This document shows, one piece after another, positions 45,553 through 54,058 of a DNA stretch of 64,000 bases. Within the stretch, counting starts at the first letter, position 1, and each line of letters begins with the position of its first letter. Source of the DNA: G963663315 sp963668255 (lineage in GTDB: Bacteria; Pseudomonadota; Gammaproteobacteria; Arenicellales; Poriferihabitantaceae); contig OZ220708.1 in assembly GCA_965116595.1 (NCBI GenBank), forward strand, positions 62,001-126,000, read 5' to 3'. Made by a program: the position numbers and the translations under genes. The notes under the pieces are model-generated. The model saw only the letters and a list, made by a program, of their open reading frames with translations. It did not search any database and was not told the DNA's origin.

Positions 45553-46865
45553 CTACCCCATCAACTTCGGATCATGCGGGAAGTGGGTCAGTAATTCATA
45601 ACCATCTTCGGTAATGACGACCTGATCTTCAAGTTTTACACCTTCCTTGCCACCGACTTCACCAATATACGCTTCGGCAGTCAAACACATGCCCGGTTGC
45701 AGAACACCATCATAACCATTCGATTCCCATGCCTCGGGATAATAGATTGCCGGGTATTCATCACACAGCCCGACACCGTGGTACTTCACTCCGTATTGTT
45801 GCTCACGATATTTCTGATCAAGTTGATTACCGCCGAATGTAAGCTCCCTGAAGGTGAGACCGGGCTTCAATAACTCCATGTCTTCCATAATGTGCTCATA
45901 AGCAACTTTGAAAAGCTGTTTTTGCTCTCCGGTGGCTGGGGATTCGCCGGCAACCCAGCACCTGGATATGTCGACGCAATAGCCATAGACGCCCACCAAA
46001 TCCGTGTCCAGGGCGATCATATCCCCCGGCTGGATGATTCTGGGTCCGCATTCAGCCATCCACGGATTGGTTCTCGGCCCTGAAGACAGAATCCGGGTTT
46101 CAATCCAGTCGCCCCCGCGCTTGATATTGCCGGTATGCAGGTGAGCCCACAATTCATTTTCACTGATTCCGGGCCGAATCTCCGCCTCGAACTCGTGTAA
46201 TGCAGCCTCGCATGCAGCAACAGCGCAGCGCATGGCCTTCAGTTCATTATCATTTTTAATTTCCCTCGCCGTTTCCATCAATTCCATACCAGGCATGATC
46301 TCGAATCCCGATCCTGTCTAATGCCCGCACTCCCGTGATTTCCAGACGGTCAACCGCAAGTCGGCGATTGCCAGCGCCATGCCGCCTCAGCAACTGGTCG
46401 ATTTCGAGGGCAAATTTCGTCTGCGAACTCGTCGCATCGACTGCCGCCGGTAAAATAGAAAAAACCGGACAGGTTCCTGATTTCGTCAATCAATGGAAGA
46501 TGTTCACTCAGATGCCCGCAGTTATGAAAATCAAACAGGACTACCGGTCCATCGGTCGCAATAAAACAGCATCTGGCCGAATTGTGGGTAATCCATAATT
46601 GCATGTTGGTGCTGTCGGTTGCATAACGCAAATTCAAAGGGTCGAACAGCAATGCCCCGGCATAATCGTTTTTCCTCAACTGTTCCCTGACCCGTTCAAG
46701 ACGATATTCCCTCAATGCTTCCATATCCGGTGGTTCCACCCCCAGAACCGCCCATTCATCAAAAGCCAGTTGGCTCGGGCCAATTTCAACGCGGTCATTG
46801 TGATCGGGTGTATTGTCAGGTTTACGCAGGAAACTCCTGCGTAATGCACTCGGCCTTGCATTCAT
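45553..46865 (-). pseudogene. dddP: DMSP lyase DddP (M24 family), two frameshifts as read
   Basis: The three pieces together match DddP along its length: NTPDHNDRVEIGPSQLAFDEW and RYATDSTNMQLW at the N-terminus, then GAGNRRLAVDRLEITGV in a second frame, and a C-terminal domain with the metal ligands in ALDTDLVGVYGYCVDISR, KYHGVGLCDEYP, LTAEAYIG and VKLEDQVV. DddP cleaves dimethylsulfoniopropionate to DMS and acrylate. Removing one base at 46412-46417 and one C from 46307-46309 restores the frame (ADEFALEIDQ and RIGFEIMPGMEL). acuI lies 45 bases upstream on the same strand. Could be an assembly error or real decay; a plain M24 peptidase is the less likely alternative. Confidence 0.75.
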
Positions 46866-46910
46866 GGCTTTTTATGTCTGATAAATGATCAATGATAGTC
46901 GGGTAACGAA

Positions 46911-47903
46911 CTAATCCTGAATCCTGATGATGGTTCGACCGACATTGGCGCCGCTCAGATAATTCCCGAAAGTTTCGTCAAGGTTCTCGAAGGCAACGAC
47001 ACGGGTCACAATCTTATCCAGGTTGACAGGCTTCAAATCCCCGCCCAGTCTGGTCCACAAGTCATTTCGTACCTGGCTCGGCATTTCAATCGAGTTTATC
47101 CCCAGCAGGGAAACCCCCCGCAGGATAAACGGCATGACGGTTGTATTCAGTCTGAAATCATCAACCAGCCCTATGCTTGCGATATTTCCCCAGGGTTTCA
47201 CCGTTCGGGTCAGCCAGGCCAGCGTCTCCCCCCCGGCATTGTCCACAGCCCCGCCCCAGGTTGCCTTTTCCAGGGGCCGGGTTCCCATTTCGATATCATG
47301 CCGGTCAATAAATTCGGTTGCGCCAAGCTGTCCCAGAAGTTCATACTGGTCTTTTTTCCCGGTAAATGCGGTAACCTGATACCCCCTGGAAGAAAGAATA
47401 TCGATTGCAATCGAGCCGACTCCTCCGGTAGCTCCGGTAACCAGAACCGGCCCATGATCAGGTGTCTGGCCATTTTGTTCCATACGCATAACGGCCATGG
47501 CTGCGGTGAATCCGGCAGTACCCAGTATCATCGCCTGTTTCAGGGACAACCCTTCCGGCAAGGGCACGATACAATCCCCTTTCACCCTTGCAACTTCCGA
47601 ATACCCGCCATCGGCCGTTTCTGACAACCCGCATCCTGCGACCAATACCGGATCCCCTTCCTGATAACGATCATCACTCGAAGCGACTACGATGCCAGAC
47701 AGGTCGACGCCTCCATTCAATGGGTATTGCCTGAGAATTTTTCCTTTGCCGGTGGCAGCCAGCACATCCTTGTAATTGATCCCCGACCACTTGACGCTGA
47801 TGACGACTTCTCCCTCGGTAAGATCATCAAGCGTAATCTGTTGGAAACCGGCTGTAATTTGTTTTTCGACCAGATTGATTCTGTATGCATTGAATGGCTT
47901 CAT
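46911..47903 (-). CDS. acuI: Acrylyl-CoA reductase AcuI/YhdH family
   Basis: 330-residue zinc-free medium-chain dehydrogenase. Family marks include the N-terminal FNAYRINLVEKQ, SGINYKDVLAATGKGKILRQYPLNGGVDLSG, the NADPH site GATGGVGSIAIDIL and the C-terminal GRTIIRI. AcuI reduces acrylyl-CoA to propionyl-CoA and protects against acrylate in DMSP degraders. Its place directly upstream of dddP on the same strand supports this role. Both may form one transcript. Confidence 0.87.
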   Translation of the reverse strand: MKPFNAYRINLVEKQITAGFQQITLDDLTEGEVVISVKWSGINYKDVLAATGKGKILRQYPLNGGVDLSGIVVASSDDRYQEGDPVLVAGCGLSETADGGYSEVARVKGDCIVPLPEGLSLKQAMILGTAGFTAAMAVMRMEQNGQTPDHGPVLVTGATGGVGSIAIDILSSRGYQVTAFTGKKDQYELLGQLGATEFIDRHDIEMGTRPLEKATWGGAVDNAGGETLAWLTRTVKPWGNIASIGLVDDFRLNTTVMPFILRGVSLLGINSIEMPSQVRNDLWTRLGGDLKPVNLDKIVTRVVAFENLDETFGNYLSGANVGRTIIRIQD

Positions 47904-47991
47904 TAATATATTTCCTGATGGCTGTAATATTTCCAGAATCTAACACAGCACATTGACTGTGCGGAAGCCATGCAGTCGAATCAATTACCAC

Positions 47992-48513
47992 TCATGCGGA
48001 CAGATAATGCAGTATGACCAGCAAGGAAATGTTGGCCATGATACCGGCTACTGCATCATCCAGCATGATGCCCGAACCACCCAGTATTTTTCGATCCAGT
48101 TGACGGATGGGCCAGGGCTTCAGAATATCGAACAGTCGAAACAAACCGAATCCCAGTAACAGGTTCAGGGCGCTTGGAGGAATCAGGGTCATTGTAATCA
48201 TCATGCCGACAATTTCATCCCAGACAATCGCCGGATGATCATGGGTATCCAGTGAATCAGCCGCTTTCCGGCAAATAATTATCCCCAGTAAATAGCAAGT
48301 CAGGGTAACCGAAAGAATGATGAAATTCGAAAACCCGGACAGCGCCCAGACAAGGACAACCCCGACCATGCTGCCCCAGGTACCCGGAGCGAAAGGAATC
48401 AGTCCCGTACCGAAGCCAAACGCAAGCAGATTTGAGGGGGGGTGGATCAGCTTTTGAAGTGTTACCTTAGGTATTGCCTCTAACCTCTTTTGCAACCTTG
48501 TCAAGTACACCAT
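47992..48513 (-). CDS. pgpA: Phosphatidylglycerophosphatase A
   Basis: Membrane enzyme of about 173 residues that dephosphorylates phosphatidylglycerol phosphate. Motifs FGFGTGLIPFAPGTWGSMVGV and IVWDEIVGMMI plus LDDAVAGIMAN are standard. The true start is unclear; the ATG at 48513 overlaps nusB by 47 bases, and TTG at 48495 would also work. In many relatives thiL lies between nusB and pgpA; it is missing here. Confidence 0.9.
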   Translation of the reverse strand: MVYLTRLQKRLEAIPKVTLQKLIHPPSNLLAFGFGTGLIPFAPGTWGSMVGVVLVWALSGFSNFIILSVTLTCYLLGIIICRKAADSLDTHDHPAIVWDEIVGMMITMTLIPPSALNLLLGFGLFRLFDILKPWPIRQLDRKILGGSGIMLDDAVAGIMANISLLVILHYLSA

Positions 48514-48880
48514 TGACGTATTTATATCCATACTCAGAAGAAAACATCCTGGCAAGTCCTATGGCTTCATCAATAATGACATTTGCAGGAGTATCAGCCT
48601 CATACTTCAACTCATACGCTCCCACACGCATGATCGCATGTTCGATCAAGTCCACCCTCTCCAACTCCCGGTCCAGAAAGCAGGATAGCAAACGATCTAT
48701 TTCCGTGACATGGCGGGGGACGCATTTGATCAACTCCTGAAAATAATCGAGATGGTGGTCCGCCAGATTTTCGTTCTTGATGAAACTGCTTTCAATTTCA
48801 CAGGAGGATTGACCTGTTACCTGCCATTGATAGAGAGCCTGCACCGCACACCGCCTGGCAAGATGCCGACTGTTTCTCAC
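48467..48880 (-). CDS. nusB: Transcription antitermination factor NusB
   Basis: All-helical RNA-binding protein of 137 residues. RHLARRCAVQALYQWQVTG is the family N-terminus; VDLIEHAIMRVGAYEL and VIIDEAIGLARMFSSEYGYKYVNGVLDKVA complete it. With NusE it binds boxA in rRNA leaders. It shares one base with the end of ribH, so translation is coupled. Confidence 0.96.
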   Translation of the reverse strand: MRNSRHLARRCAVQALYQWQVTGQSSCEIESSFIKNENLADHHLDYFQELIKCVPRHVTEIDRLLSCFLDRELERVDLIEHAIMRVGAYELKYEADTPANVIIDEAIGLARMFSSEYGYKYVNGVLDKVAKEVRGNT

Positions 48881-49362
48881 TACCTGTCCCCTGTCAGGGT
48901 TTCCATGGAGTTCAGCAGGCTGACCATTTCCAGCGCCGCCAACGCTGCATCGGCGCCTTTGTTCCCCGCTTTTGTTCCAGCCCTTTCAATTGCCTGCTCA
49001 ATGGTATCCGTGGTCAGCACACCAAATATGACTGGCACATCACTCTTGAGATTCAACTGTGCAATACCCCTGGCGCATTCACCGGCAACGAAATCAAAAT
49101 GAGGGGTGGCGCCCCGTATCACTGCCCCTAAGGTAATCACTGCTGAATAACGTTCAGAGTTGACCAGTTTCCTTGCCGCCATCGGAATTTCAAAAGCTCC
49201 TGGAACCCAAATGCAGTCAATATCCGATTCCGCTATGCCATTACGGGTCAAGGTATCATTTGCGCCTGCAATCAGCTTGTCCGTTATGAAGTGATTGAAT
49301 CTGCCGGCAACAATCGCGTACCTGCCCTTGCAGTCGACAAAATTTCCGCTGACCTCATTCAT
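48880..49362 (-). CDS. ribH: 6,7-dimethyl-8-ribityllumazine synthase
   Basis: Lumazine synthase of 160 residues, the next-to-last step of riboflavin synthesis. WVPGAFEIPMAARKL, LGAVIRGATPHFDFVAGECARGI and VPVIFGVLTTDTIEQA are the phosphate- and pyrimidine-binding loops with the catalytic histidine. It sits between ribBA and nusB, the classical order. Confidence 0.96.
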   Translation of the reverse strand: MNEVSGNFVDCKGRYAIVAGRFNHFITDKLIAGANDTLTRNGIAESDIDCIWVPGAFEIPMAARKLVNSERYSAVITLGAVIRGATPHFDFVAGECARGIAQLNLKSDVPVIFGVLTTDTIEQAIERAGTKAGNKGADAALAALEMVSLLNSMETLTGDR

Positions 49363-49382
49363 GCCTTATCTCCCTGCCTGGT

Positions 49383-50585
49383 TCAGTTCGTCTGGTCCAG
49401 TTCATGTCGTTCATTCCAATTCTTCAACTGCTGAGGAGATTCGACATAATCAAGCACTTCCAGACCAAACCCTGAAAGGCCGTAGGCTTTCTTTTTCCGG
49501 CCCAGCGCCAGAATCCTGTTGACATTCAGATCAGCCAGAATTTGCCCACCTGCACCCAACATTCTGAGATTCCCGGGATTATTGTTCCGACGACGGTTGA
49601 TTCCTGTCGATTCCAGGTCTCTCGATTTAACGGCTATCTTATCACCATGCAAGGAAATACGACTGACCAGTTCTTCCAGATTTTCATTGTAGGAAAGAAT
49701 TACGATTACACCGGTTTCCTGCTCGGAGATTGCCTGTATCGCATTTTCCAGGGTCCAACTCCATGGAGAAGAAGGACTCAACACCACATCAAGCAATCCA
49801 CGATGAATATGAACTCGCACAGGCATGACCCGGCCCGGTACTATTTCACCCCTGACCAGGGCAAGATGAGTTCCCCCCTTTTCCACGTCATGGTATACGA
49901 ATGAACGAAATCTTCCCTGCTTCAGGTCAAGGTAATTTTCTGAAACCCGACGAACCGTGGGGTCGTTTTTAAGTCGATAACTGATCAAATCGGCGATAGT
50001 GCCGATTTTCAGTCCGTGCTTGCGTGAATATTCAATCAAATCAGGCAACCGCGCCATGTTGCCATCATCTTTCATGATTTCACAAATAACACTGGAAGGC
50101 TCATAGCCACATAATCTGGCCATATCCACACCCGCTTCAGTATGGCCTGCCCGGGTCAACACTCCCCCGGCCTGGGCCTTGATCGGAAATATGTGACCGG
50201 GAGTCACGAGATCAGCGGGTTTCGCATCCACGCCAACTGCTGCCTGGATAGTCAAAGCCCGGTCATAGGCGGAGATGCCGGTGGTGACTCCTTTGGCGGC
50301 TTCTATCGAAACTGTAAAGTTGCACGCAAAACGGGCACTGTTCCTGCTGACCATCAACGGCAGTTCAAGCTGATTGCATCGCTCTTCGGTCAGCGTAAGA
50401 CAAATCAGCCCACGCCCTTCTGATGCCATAAAGTTGATATGCTCGGGGGTGACACAATGTGACGCCACCAGCAGGTCCCCTTCATTTTCCCTGTCCTGGT
50501 CATCAACCATGATGACCATCCTGCCCTGGCGATAATCCTCGAGCACATCTTCGATCTGGTTAATTGCAATCAGTTCTTTATTCAT
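49383..50585 (-). CDS. ribBA: DHBP synthase with degenerate RibA-like domain (RibBA/RibBX)
   Basis: 400 residues. The N-terminal 200 hold active DHBP synthase motifs: VDDQDRENEGDLLVAS, ITPGHIFPI-type VTPGHIFPIKAQAGGVLTRAGHTEAGVDMA. The C-terminal half has the GTP cyclohydrolase II fold (VRGEIVPGRVMPVRVHIHRG, LLGAGGQILADLNV) but no zinc-binding cysteines, so it should not act as RibA. This hybrid (RibBX) is known in gammaproteobacteria; a real RibA must be elsewhere. No FMN riboswitch fits in the 44-base upstream gap. Confidence 0.92.
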   Translation of the reverse strand: MNKELIAINQIEDVLEDYRQGRMVIMVDDQDRENEGDLLVASHCVTPEHINFMASEGRGLICLTLTEERCNQLELPLMVSRNSARFACNFTVSIEAAKGVTTGISAYDRALTIQAAVGVDAKPADLVTPGHIFPIKAQAGGVLTRAGHTEAGVDMARLCGYEPSSVICEIMKDDGNMARLPDLIEYSRKHGLKIGTIADLISYRLKNDPTVRRVSENYLDLKQGRFRSFVYHDVEKGGTHLALVRGEIVPGRVMPVRVHIHRGLLDVVLSPSSPWSWTLENAIQAISEQETGVIVILSYNENLEELVSRISLHGDKIAVKSRDLESTGINRRRNNNPGNLRMLGAGGQILADLNVNRILALGRKKKAYGLSGFGLEVLDYVESPQQLKNWNERHELDQTN

Positions 50586-50629
50586 TATTCATCTCTTTAA
50601 TTCTAATTCATCGTACATCAGTTTCTCGT

Positions 50630-51265
50630 TCACCTGGTTTCAGGCCTGCTGTCAAACTGGTGCACTCGCTCAATATAACGCGCAATCTGATCGACTTCAA
50701 TATGTACCGGATCACCCTCATCGAGTTTACCGAGAGTGGTGTTTTCAAGTGTATGGGGAACCAGTGCAACATCAAATGTCGTCTGCTCTGGAATATCCGA
50801 AACCCGGTTACTGGTCAGACTCACCCCATCGACCGCGACCGACCCCTTGTTCGCAATGTATCGTCCTGTCGGGAAATCGACAGCAAAAACAAAGGTTGCA
50901 AATCCAGCCCCTGTCTGACGTTGTATCAAGGTTGCGATACCATCAATATGACCGGATACCAGGTGCCCGCCGATCGGTGTTTCCAGGGTCAGCGCCGTCT
51001 CAAGATTGACGTAAGTACCGGTTTGCCAATTCTGCACCAGGCATTTTGACAGTGTTTCTTCCGATACATCGAAACGCAGGACCCTTTTATCAATAGCTGT
51101 CACAGTAAGGCAGGCGCCATTGACCGCAATACTGTCGCCCGGTGATACCAGCTCCGGTTCCAATCCACCCGACTGTAAGCCAGGCTTTATTCCGAGTTCC
51201 ATGCCCCTGGAGACTGGATGCCTGAAGACAACCTCTCCGATGTTTTGAATAATGCCCGTGAACAC
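50630..51265 (-). CDS. ribE: Riboflavin synthase alpha chain
   Basis: 211 residues, two tandem lumazine-binding barrels. The first ends NGACLTVTAID, the second VDGVSLTSNRVSD; GHLVSGHIDG links them. GTG at 51265 gives the canonical VFTGIIQNIG start; the open frame upstream of it overlaps ribD and is not used. It produces riboflavin from two lumazines. Confidence 0.94.
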   Translation of the reverse strand: MFTGIIQNIGEVVFRHPVSRGMELGIKPGLQSGGLEPELVSPGDSIAVNGACLTVTAIDKRVLRFDVSEETLSKCLVQNWQTGTYVNLETALTLETPIGGHLVSGHIDGIATLIQRQTGAGFATFVFAVDFPTGRYIANKGSVAVDGVSLTSNRVSDIPEQTTFDVALVPHTLENTTLGKLDEGDPVHIEVDQIARYIERVHQFDSRPETR

Positions 51266-51317
51266 AATAGCGGCCTGAACTATGGGACTTGACGGACCTT
51301 GATCTGCAGCATCTGGT

Positions 51318-52520
51318 TTAAACAACACCCAGGGTGATTTTCAGGTCACGCCCGATCATCACTACGTCACGATATTCCAGTTTCACCCTGTCGGAAAGCT
51401 GGTCAAGCCCCGCAATCTGGAACATGTCCCTTGCTTCCGCTCCCAGCAAATCCGGGGCCATGTAGACAATAATTTCATCAACCAGGCCCCGCTTCAACAT
51501 GCTTCCGCTTAATCTTGCGCCTGCTTCAAGCAAAATGGTATTCATCTCCCTCTTGCCCAACTCCCGCATTACCTGATCCAGGTCGATCACTCCATGACCA
51601 GGGTCCAGATAATTTTTCGCGCAATGGATAATCTCGGCCCCGCTTTTTGAAAATGTTTCAATGACTTCCTGGTCCTGACTGGCGGTAATGATCAGTACCG
51701 GTCCCTCTGATCCAAGTATTTTCGAATCGGCGGGCATGCTCAGGTTTGTATCAAGGATAACCCGGCAGGGCTGGCGGGACAGATTTTCCAGTCTTGCATT
51801 CATCGAAGGATTGTCTCTCAAGACCGTCCCCACCCCGGTCAGCACGGCTGAAGACGATGCTCTTGATTTATGCCCGTCCAGCCTCGCAGCAGGGCAGGTA
51901 ATCCATTGACTTTGGCCGCTGGACATCGCGGTTTTGCCATCCAGACTGGTCGCGATTTTCAGGGTAACCCATGGCATACCCGTTGTAACTCTCTTTAAAA
52001 ACCCGCGATTCAGCTTTTTCGCACTGGACTGTCCGACCCCGGTCAGGACGTCGATACCACAACGCCGTAATTCAGAATTTCCTGATCCGTCCGTCGGCAG
52101 ATTCGGGTCTTCTATGGCAACGACCACCCGCGCTATACCTGCCTTGACAATTGCTTTAACACAAGGAGGGGTTTTGCCGTAATGACTGCACGGTTCCAGG
52201 GTCACGTAGAGTGTGGCGCCTTTTGCCGCATTGCCGGCCTGTTTCAATGCCACTATCTCAGCATGATCACCTCCTGCGACCTGATGCCAGCCTTCTCCGA
52301 TAATTGTCCCGTCTTTAACAACTACACATCCGACCACGGGGTTTGGATGAGTCGTATAAATACCCCTGCCTGCCAGTTTAAGCGCATGGGCCATAAACTG
52401 TTCATCTTCACCTGCAGCATTGGCCGCAACAGAAGGGAATTCCACGGCGCCAGGATCATCATGCCAGGAGGCATCCTGGACAGATTGCCGGGCCTGTTTA
52501 AAACCATCGAACAGATTCAC
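51318..52520 (-). CDS. ribD: Bifunctional riboflavin deaminase/reductase RibD
   Basis: 400 residues. Deaminase domain with GDHAEIVAL and PCSHYGKTPPC (zinc), reductase domain from about residue 180 (VTLKIATSLDGKTAMSSGQSQWIT). It has about 40 extra N-terminal residues before FMAHALKLAGRG. GTG at 52520 overlaps the nrdR stop by four bases; an ATG at 52394 would give the usual short N-terminus. Confidence 0.94.
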   Translation of the reverse strand: MNLFDGFKQARQSVQDASWHDDPGAVEFPSVAANAAGEDEQFMAHALKLAGRGIYTTHPNPVVGCVVVKDGTIIGEGWHQVAGGDHAEIVALKQAGNAAKGATLYVTLEPCSHYGKTPPCVKAIVKAGIARVVVAIEDPNLPTDGSGNSELRRCGIDVLTGVGQSSAKKLNRGFLKRVTTGMPWVTLKIATSLDGKTAMSSGQSQWITCPAARLDGHKSRASSSAVLTGVGTVLRDNPSMNARLENLSRQPCRVILDTNLSMPADSKILGSEGPVLIITASQDQEVIETFSKSGAEIIHCAKNYLDPGHGVIDLDQVMRELGKREMNTILLEAGARLSGSMLKRGLVDEIIVYMAPDLLGAEARDMFQIAGLDQLSDRVKLEYRDVVMIGRDLKITLGVV

Positions 52521-53026
52521 TGTTTGGAATCCTCCAGAATCAAGGATGATTGCAGTTCATGTGGAACTCCAGGCAGCGAAGCCTTGAGTTGTTCGACTTC
52601 ATCACTGAATTCTTCGAGACCCTGAAACCTGCGACAGACGGAAGCAAATCGAACATAAGCCACCTCATCGAGTTTCTTCAACTCGTACATCACGGCCTCA
52701 CCTATCTGCCTGGTGTCAATCTTCCGGTCTGTCTGGTGGGTGAATTTTCTCATGATACAGTATACCAGCCTTTCGACAGCCTCGATTTCTATCGGACGTT
52801 TTTCCAGCGATCGCATGATTCCACTCTGAAGCTTGTTTACATCAAAGCGTTCACGGCGGCCATCAGCCTTGACGACTTCCGGCATGTCAAACACTATCTT
52901 CTCGAGGGTGGTAAAGCGCCGGGAGCATTCCTGACACTCGCGTCGACGACGAACATTCTCGCCGCTCTCGCCTAATCTCGAATCGATTACCCGAGTGTCA
53001 TCGGTTGCACAAAACGGACAGCGCAT
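52517..53026 (-). CDS. nrdR: Transcriptional repressor NrdR
   Basis: 169 residues: zinc ribbon MRCPFCATDDTRVIDSR with the second pair in CQECSRRFTTLE, then an ATP-cone (VVKADGRRERFDVNKLQSGIMRSLEKRP). Represses ribonucleotide reductase genes through NrdR boxes. It heads the riboflavin unit. The usual neighbour glyA is not here; secF lies just upstream instead. Confidence 0.97.
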   Translation of the reverse strand: MRCPFCATDDTRVIDSRLGESGENVRRRRECQECSRRFTTLEKIVFDMPEVVKADGRRERFDVNKLQSGIMRSLEKRPIEIEAVERLVYCIMRKFTHQTDRKIDTRQIGEAVMYELKKLDEVAYVRFASVCRRFQGLEEFSDEVEQLKASLPGVPHELQSSLILEDSKQ

Positions 53027-53041
53027 GGCAAATTTAACAAG

Positions 53042-54052
53042 TCAGGGTTGTGCATCTGTAGCTCCCTCTTTCTGAACCGGCAACATGTCCTCTCGACTGA
53101 TTCCAAAAACAAGGACCGCCGGACTGGCAACGAAAATCGAAGAGTAAGTACCAATAACGACACCAATCAGCAGAGCAGCGGAAAAGCCTCTGATGACCTC
53201 GCCGCCAAATATCAGCAGGGTCAACACAACCATCAGGGTAGTCAACGAAGTCAGCAGGGTGCGGGGCAATGTCTGGTTTATCGAGGTATTCATGATTTGC
53301 ACGACGTTGCTCTTTCGCATCTTCCGGAAATTTTCACGAATCCGGTCGTACACCACAATCGTGTCGTTAAGCGAGTATCCGATTACAGCAAGCACTGCAG
53401 CGAGTACTGGAAGCGAAAATTCGAATTGAAACAGGGAGAATGCGCCTACCGTGATCAACACATCATGAACAAGGGCAACCACCGAACCTATGGCAAATCT
53501 CCATTCGAATCTATAAGTCACGTAAATCAGTATTCCCAGCAAGGCATACATCATCGCCAACCCTCCCTGGTTGGTCAGTTCGCCGCCCACCTGCGGGCCG
53601 ACAAACTCGACCCGGCGCATCTGCACCTGACAGTCGTCCACACTACCGTCAGACAGGCATTGTTGGGAACCCCTGCCGGCAGAGTCAGCCAGAACCTCAT
53701 TCCAGGGTTCGCGCAACGCCTCCATAACCTGGCTGCTGATCTCGGCAGCGCTGGTATCCTGCCGGATAACAGTGGCAGGCAGGCGAACCATCACATCCCT
53801 CGTCGTTCCAAAGTTCTGGACAATGGCATCATCAAAACCACTTTCAGCCAGCGTTACCCGCACCGATTCCACATCTACAGGCTGTTGATAGCCGATCTCT
53901 ACGAGTGTCCCGCCGGTAAAATCAATGCCAAGATTAAGCCCCCTTGTCAAAAAGCTGCCCACGCTTATCAGCACCAGGGCCGCAGACACAATCAATGCCA
54001 GCTTTCTCCTGCCCAGAAAGTCGATAGTGGTTTGTTTTTTCAGAATTTCCAT
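53042..54052 (-). CDS. secF: Protein translocase subunit SecF
   Basis: 336 residues, six helices. GIDFTGGTLVEIGYQ in the periplasmic loop and YSLNDTIVVYDRIRENFRK in the C-terminal part are signature sequences. It forms the proton-driven SecDF complex that pulls secreted proteins across the membrane. Six bases from secD. Confidence 0.97.
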   Translation of the reverse strand: MEILKKQTTIDFLGRRKLALIVSAALVLISVGSFLTRGLNLGIDFTGGTLVEIGYQQPVDVESVRVTLAESGFDDAIVQNFGTTRDVMVRLPATVIRQDTSAAEISSQVMEALREPWNEVLADSAGRGSQQCLSDGSVDDCQVQMRRVEFVGPQVGGELTNQGGLAMMYALLGILIYVTYRFEWRFAIGSVVALVHDVLITVGAFSLFQFEFSLPVLAAVLAVIGYSLNDTIVVYDRIRENFRKMRKSNVVQIMNTSINQTLPRTLLTSLTTLMVVLTLLIFGGEVIRGFSAALLIGVVIGTYSSIFVASPAVLVFGISREDMLPVQKEGATDAQP

Positions 54053-54058
54053 GGCTGA

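Noticed and set aside
50586..50629. FMN riboswitch upstream of ribBA
   Set aside because: The gap is only 44 bases and no RFN-type conserved blocks are seen there or upstream of ribE.
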